From: Sphingomonas aliaeris
GTDB taxonomy: Bacteria > Pseudomonadota > Alphaproteobacteria > Sphingomonadales > Sphingomonadaceae
DNA: 64,000 bases
Reading direction: 5' to 3'
NCBI RefSeq assembly: GCF_016743815.1
Contig: NZ_CP061035.1
Coordinates: forward strand, 3,102,501-3,166,500
The notes beneath the pieces are model-generated. The model saw nothing but the letters and a program-made list of their open reading frames with translations, made no database searches and was not told the origin of the DNA. The position numbers and the translations under genes were made by a program. The stretch's first letter is position 1. Every line of letters starts with the position of its first letter. Positions 60,288 to 64,000 of the stretch are shown here, in pieces.

Positions 60288-62564
60288 TCAGGCGACGATC
60301 CGCACCGGAACTCCCTTTGCCGCCGGGGTCTTCGACTGCTCGTCATGATGATCGAGCGGGACGAGCGGGTTCATCTCGGGATAATAGGCGCCCAGACACC
60401 CGCGCGGCAGCAGGAACGGGGTGACGGACAGGCCGCCGACCTGCCGGTCGACGCCGTCCTCCGCATCGGTCGCGAGCCCGACGACCTGACCGGCGGTCAA
60501 ACCGGCCGCGGCGATATCCTCGGGGTTCATCAACAGGACGTCGCGCGTACCCTCGATCCCGCGCAGACGGTCCGAATAGCCGTAGATCGTCGTGTTGAAC
60601 TGGTCGTTCGAGCGCAACGTCATCAGCCGGTATCGGCCCGGCGCATCGGCGAAGCCGACCGACGACATGACGGAAGGCACGGTGAACTGCGCCTTGCCGC
60701 TATCCGTCTTCCACACGCGTTCGCGCGCGGAATTGCCGCGATAGAAGCCGCCGGGCGTAAAGACGCGTTGGTTGAAGTCGTGGAATTCCTCCGGATAGGT
60801 CGCCTCGATCAGATCGCGGACCAGCGCATAGTCGGCGGTCCAGTCGTCCCACTTCACCCTGGAGTTCGGCGGCAACGTCGCCTTGGCGATGCCCGCGACG
60901 ATCGCGAGTTCGGACTTCAGATCGGGCGAGGCGGGCTTGGCCTTGCCGATCGATCCGTGGATGCAGGACAGCGAATCCTCCATCGTAACCGCCTGCGCGC
61001 CGCCCGCCTGCCTGTCCTCTTCCGACCGGCCAAGACATGGTAGCAGATACGCCACCTCGCCATTGATCAGATGGCTGCGGTTGAGCTTCGTCGCGATCTG
61101 TACCGTCAGGCGCAGGCCGGTCCATGCCGCCTCCATCTTTTCTCGTTCGGGGATCGCGCGGACGAAATTGCCGCCCAGCCCGATGAACGCGCGCACCTCG
61201 CCCGATACGATCTTCTTGCACGCGTCGACGGTGTTCAGCCCCTTGTCGCGCGGGGGATTGAACCCGAATTGCTCCGCGAGCCGATCCAGCGGAACCAGTT
61301 CCGGCTTTTCCGAAATGCCGACGGTGCGCTGGCCCTGCACGTTGCTGTGCCCGCGAACCGGCGAAATGCCGGTGCCGTCGCGACCGACATTGCCCTTCAT
61401 CAGCCACAGGTTCGTCAGCATCGCGAGGCTGTCGAAGCCGTGCACCTGTTGGGTCAGCCCCATGCCGTACATCGCGATCGAGCGAGGCGCATCGATATAG
61501 ATTTGCGCCGCCTGCTCCAGATCGGCGCGCGCAAGGCCGCTTTCGCGCTCGATCTCGTCCCAGCCGGTCGCCTCCGCCTTGGCCCTGACCGCTTGGAAGC
61601 CGGTCGTGTGCTGTTCGATGAAATCCACGTCGAGGACGTGCTGCCGCTTCTCCCGCCACGAACAATCTTCGGCTGCGAGGACGTGCTTGATCATCCCCAT
61701 GATCGCGGCGATGTCCCCGCCTGCTTTGACCTGGAGATACAGCGTCGAGATCTGGGTCTCCTTCGGCGTCAGCATTTCCAGCGGGCTTTGCGGGTTCTTG
61801 AACACCTCCAGCCCCTTTTCGCGAACAGGGTTGAAGGTCACTATCCGGCATCCGCGCCGTACCGCTTCCTGCAGGGGATGCAGCAGGCGCGGGCTGTTAG
61901 ACCCGGTATTCTGGCCGAAGAAGAAGATCGCGTCGCACAGTTCGAAATCGGCCAGCACGCACGTCCCGACCGACGATCCGATCACTTCCTTCAGCGCGAC
62001 AGACGTCGTTTCGTGACACATGTTCGAACTGTCGGGCAGGTTGTTATGGCCATAGAGCCGCGCGAACAAAGCGTAGAGATAGCTGGTTTCGAGGCTGGCG
62101 CGCCCGGAGGAGTAGAAGACTGCCGCGCCGGGATCGATCGCACGCAGTTCCCGGCCGATTCCCGCAAATGCCTCGTCCCAGGAGCAGGGCACGTATTTGT
62201 CGCTGGCCCGGTCGTAGCGCATCGGGTGCGTCAGCCGCCCCTGCTGTTCCAGATCGTAATCCTTCCAGCCCTTCAGTTCGGTGACGGTGTGTTTCGCGAA
62301 GAAGTCGGGCGTGCAGCGCCGCGTGGTCAGTTCCCACAGGGTCGCTTTCGCGCCATTCTCGCAGAATTCGAACGTGTGCGGCTTGGCGGGCTTGGTCCAG
62401 GCGCAGGACACGCACATGAAGCCGCCGGGCTTGTTCTGCCGCCGCAGCGTGTCCAGAGCGGCGAGCGAGGGACGTTCGCGCAGGCCCGTTTCGACGATGC
62501 CGCGCACCGAACCCCAGCCTCCCTCGGCCCCGGTATAATGAACCGTATCGTCTTCTTCGGCCAT
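60288..62564 (-). CDS. FdhF/YdeP-family molybdopterin oxidoreductase
   Basis: 758 residues; ATG chosen with GAGGAGAGCC upstream. The N-terminal region has FMCVSCAW with a reduced Cys set for a possible Fe-S cluster. Molybdopterin-binding segments include VFYSSGRASLETSYLYALFA, SSNMCHETTSVALKEVIGSS, FFFGQNTGSNSPRLLHPL, GMGLTQQVHGFDSLAMLTNL and SPVRGHSNVQGQRTVGI; the C-terminal domain has LRSNDQFNTTIYGYSDR. YdeP-type proteins resemble formate dehydrogenase catalytic subunits, but the usual metal-ligand Sec/Cys is not certain here, so the reaction is open. It leads the oxidase operon and lacks a signal peptide. Confidence 0.88.
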   Translation of the reverse strand: MAEEDDTVHYTGAEGGWGSVRGIVETGLRERPSLAALDTLRRQNKPGGFMCVSCAWTKPAKPHTFEFCENGAKATLWELTTRRCTPDFFAKHTVTELKGWKDYDLEQQGRLTHPMRYDRASDKYVPCSWDEAFAGIGRELRAIDPGAAVFYSSGRASLETSYLYALFARLYGHNNLPDSSNMCHETTSVALKEVIGSSVGTCVLADFELCDAIFFFGQNTGSNSPRLLHPLQEAVRRGCRIVTFNPVREKGLEVFKNPQSPLEMLTPKETQISTLYLQVKAGGDIAAIMGMIKHVLAAEDCSWREKRQHVLDVDFIEQHTTGFQAVRAKAEATGWDEIERESGLARADLEQAAQIYIDAPRSIAMYGMGLTQQVHGFDSLAMLTNLWLMKGNVGRDGTGISPVRGHSNVQGQRTVGISEKPELVPLDRLAEQFGFNPPRDKGLNTVDACKKIVSGEVRAFIGLGGNFVRAIPEREKMEAAWTGLRLTVQIATKLNRSHLINGEVAYLLPCLGRSEEDRQAGGAQAVTMEDSLSCIHGSIGKAKPASPDLKSELAIVAGIAKATLPPNSRVKWDDWTADYALVRDLIEATYPEEFHDFNQRVFTPGGFYRGNSARERVWKTDSGKAQFTVPSVMSSVGFADAPGRYRLMTLRSNDQFNTTIYGYSDRLRGIEGTRDVLLMNPEDIAAAGLTAGQVVGLATDAEDGVDRQVGGLSVTPFLLPRGCLGAYYPEMNPLVPLDHHDEQSKTPAAKGVPVRIVA

Positions 62565-62755
62565 TTCGGCTCTCCTCGTCCCTTCCCCCGGACGATCCAG
62601 ACTAGACCCGCGTCGCGCGCGCGGCACTTATCCAGATTAAACAAAGCGACCCTGTGTTGAACGGAATCGACGGAAGGTCGTTACACCCCTGCTTCCGATC
62701 GGTTGATCCGCGTCGGATGACCGTTCCGACGTTCAGCAACTTTAAGGAATTTGCA

Positions 62756-63052
62756 TTGAAATCGATCTTCAAGGGTGCCGCAGTCGCGGCGATGATGCTT
62801 TCGCTCGCAGCCTGTGGCGGCAAGGGTGACGACAAGTTGGGCGACCAGGCGGAGCAGGCCGCGGACAACCGCGCCGACGCGATGGAAGCGACCGCCGACA
62901 ACATGACCGGCACCGATCGTGCCGCGATGAAGGCCGATGCCGCCGCGACCCGTGCCGCCGGCGAAGCGCGCGAAGAAGCGATCGACGATGCGGACGTGAA
63001 CGCAGAAGCGATGTCGAACGCGCAGAAGGCCGCGATCGTCAACGGCCAGTAA
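62756..63052 (+). CDS. Small Ala/Asp-rich lipoprotein
   Basis: 98 residues from a TTG start with AAGGAA eight bases upstream, giving MKSIFKGAAVAAMMLSLAAC, a standard lipoprotein signal with the lipid Cys at 20. A longer upstream ATG would make the signal internal. The mature part is highly charged and helical (DKLGDQAEQAADNRADAMEA, EAREEAIDDADVNAEAMS). The family is unknown; such proteins coat the membrane and are often stress-related. The gene is followed by a strong hairpin terminator. Confidence 0.75.
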   Translation: MKSIFKGAAVAAMMLSLAACGGKGDDKLGDQAEQAADNRADAMEATADNMTGTDRAAMKADAAATRAAGEAREEAIDDADVNAEAMSNAQKAAIVNGQ

Positions 63053-63059
63053 TTTTATC

Positions 63060-63090
63060 TCGCCATCGCCCGTGATCCGGGCGATGGCGG
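63060..63090. terminator. Intrinsic terminator after the small lipoprotein gene
   Basis: CGCCATCGCCC, a short loop, and GGGCGATGGCG form an 11-pair perfect stem starting 9 bases after the stop. The downstream T run is short (GATTTC), with TAATTTTATCT just before, so it may work best for the plus strand gene upstream. Confidence 0.75.
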
Positions 63091-63162
63091 ATTTCACCAC
63101 TGCGTCGCCGGGTTTTGGCGTGTAGGCGCATCCGCCAGACCGAACCCTGGGAAAAGACCTGC

Positions 63163-64000
63163 ATGCCTACCGGCCTCGTAGCCCTTCTAGACGATGTCGC
63201 CGCGATCGCGCGGCTTGCCGCCGCCTCCGTCGATGACGTTGCCGCTGCTTCGATGAAAGCTTCGTCCAAGGCGATCGGCGTGGTCGTGGACGATGCCGCG
63301 GTTACCCCGAAATACGTATCGGGCCTGAGCCCCGCACGCGAACTGCCTATCATTTGGCGGATCGCGAAGGGGTCGCTGCGCAACAAACTGCTGTTCCTGC
63401 TGCCCGCGGCCTTGCTGCTGAGCGCGTTCCTGCCTTGGGCGATCACGCCGATCCTGATGTTGGGCGGGCTGTATCTCGCCTTCGAGGGGGCGGAGAAGAT
63501 CATCGAATCCGTCCTGGGCCACTCGCATGCCGCCGCGCTTCAGGACGAGGCGGCGGAAAGCCCGCAGGCTCTGGAGGACAAGAAGGTCGGCGGCGCGATC
63601 CGCACCGACCTGATCCTGTCGGGCGAGATCATGGCGATCGCCTTGTCCGAGGTATCCGATCAGCCGATCACGACGCAGGCCGCGGCACTGATCGCCGTAT
63701 CCCTGCTGATCACCGGCGGCGTCTACGGCGTCGTTGCTTTGATCGTGAAGATGGACGATATCGGCCTGCATCTCGCCCGTCGGCAGGGCGGCGTTCTGCC
63801 GGCATTGGGCCGGGGACTCGTCAAGGGTATGCCGGTCGTCCTGTCGCTGCTGGGCAAGATCGGCACGGTCGCGATGCTGTGGGTCGGCGGCGGTATTCTT
63901 GTCCACGGGCTGGAAGAGTTTCATTTAACGACGATCCCGCATGCGGCGGAAGCGGTGGCGCATGCGATTGCCGGGCTGATGCCATTTGCACCGGGCTTCG
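63163..64000 (+). CDS. DUF808-family inner-membrane protein, 3' end cut off
   Basis: Open to the end of the window, about 279 residues visible. The N-terminus PTGLVALLDDVAAIARLAA is the hallmark start of DUF808 (YedI-like) proteins. KASSKAIGVVVDDAAVTPKY, then helices LLFLLPAALLLSAFLPW and ITPILMLGGLYLAFEGAEK, and a later GGVYGVVALIVKMDDIGLHL follow the family. Its function is not known. It starts at an ATG after GGGAAAAG. Confidence 0.85.
   Translation, partial: MPTGLVALLDDVAAIARLAAASVDDVAAASMKASSKAIGVVVDDAAVTPKYVSGLSPARELPIIWRIAKGSLRNKLLFLLPAALLLSAFLPWAITPILMLGGLYLAFEGAEKIIESVLGHSHAAALQDEAAESPQALEDKKVGGAIRTDLILSGEIMAIALSEVSDQPITTQAAALIAVSLLITGGVYGVVALIVKMDDIGLHLARRQGGVLPALGRGLVKGMPVVLSLLGKIGTVAMLWVGGGILVHGLEEFHLTTIPHAAEAVAHAIAGLMPFAPGF

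Overview
The window is GC-rich, densely packed chromosomal DNA that looks like a Sphingomonas-type alphaproteobacterium. The clues are a PEPxxWA-CTERM exported protein, a large TonB-dependent receptor with a polysaccharide-utilisation locus, Crp/Fnr regulators in tandem, an HWE/HisKA_2-type histidine kinase, a facing REP-like pair with GGCC(T)TCCGCCGGGG arms, and EcfG-like promoters. I see no rRNA, tRNA, CRISPR array, insertion sequence or prophage. The genus is an inference from gene content.

Layout. (1) 1-5822: a tightly coupled operon (histidine phosphatase fragment, methyltransferase, glycosidase-like TIM-barrel protein, Zn dehydrogenase, Gfo/Idh/MocA oxidoreductase, small ORF, phosphoribosyltransferase/kinase-like fusion), probably an uncharacterised sugar- or metabolite-modification cassette. 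(2) 5831-31491: an arabinan/arabinogalactan utilisation region. It holds a TonB receptor, GH51, several GH43 enzymes, a GH5-like enzyme, an MGH1-like enzyme, galM and a FucP-type symporter. It also holds a complete non-phosphorylative L-arabinose route (dehydrogenase, lactonase, dehydratase, AraD1, 2-ketoglutarate semialdehyde dehydrogenase) and the DgoK/DgoA branch for D-galactose. A FadR-type regulator sits inside it, and a shared TGTCSGACA-like site lies upstream of four of the transcription units. (3) 31681-41111: patatin, SDRs, DUF3606-hemerythrin, MFS, lactonase, Zn-ADH and a Crp/Fnr regulator; at least two units carry EcfG-type promoter candidates (general stress response). (4) 41477-43114: a small ORF, a Crp/Fnr regulator and a histidine kinase, translationally coupled. 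(5) 43197-50264: a PEP-CTERM protein and a five-gene cluster that looks like a divergent functional-amyloid (Fap-like) secretion system with its own LuxR/PAS regulator. This is the most interesting part of the window. (6) 50720-54605: cysteine hydrolase, Mn catalase, DUF4142 protein, MBL hydrolase and a Crp/Fnr regulator. (7) 54745-62564: a FdhF/YdeP-type molybdoenzyme coupled to a caa3-type cytochrome oxidase operon with extra c-type cytochromes. (8) 62756-64000: a small lipoprotein and the start of a DUF808 membrane protein.

How it works together. In region 2, cell-surface and periplasmic glycosidases release arabinose and galactose, the receptor and symporter import them, and one dehydrogenase/lactonase/dehydratase trunk can oxidise both sugars because they share stereochemistry. 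The products then diverge to 2-oxoglutarate (arabinose) or pyruvate plus glyceraldehyde-3-phosphate (galactose). In region 5, a repetitive Asn/Ser/Thr-rich secreted protein, a small companion, a C39-like peptidase, a GG-motif protein and a coiled-coil outer-membrane barrel form a plausible fibre assembly line.

Caution: three otherwise normal genes (lactonase, Mn catalase, oxidase subunit III) each carry a single-base frameshift, two of them in G/C homopolymers. This pattern suggests residual assembly errors more than real pseudogenes.
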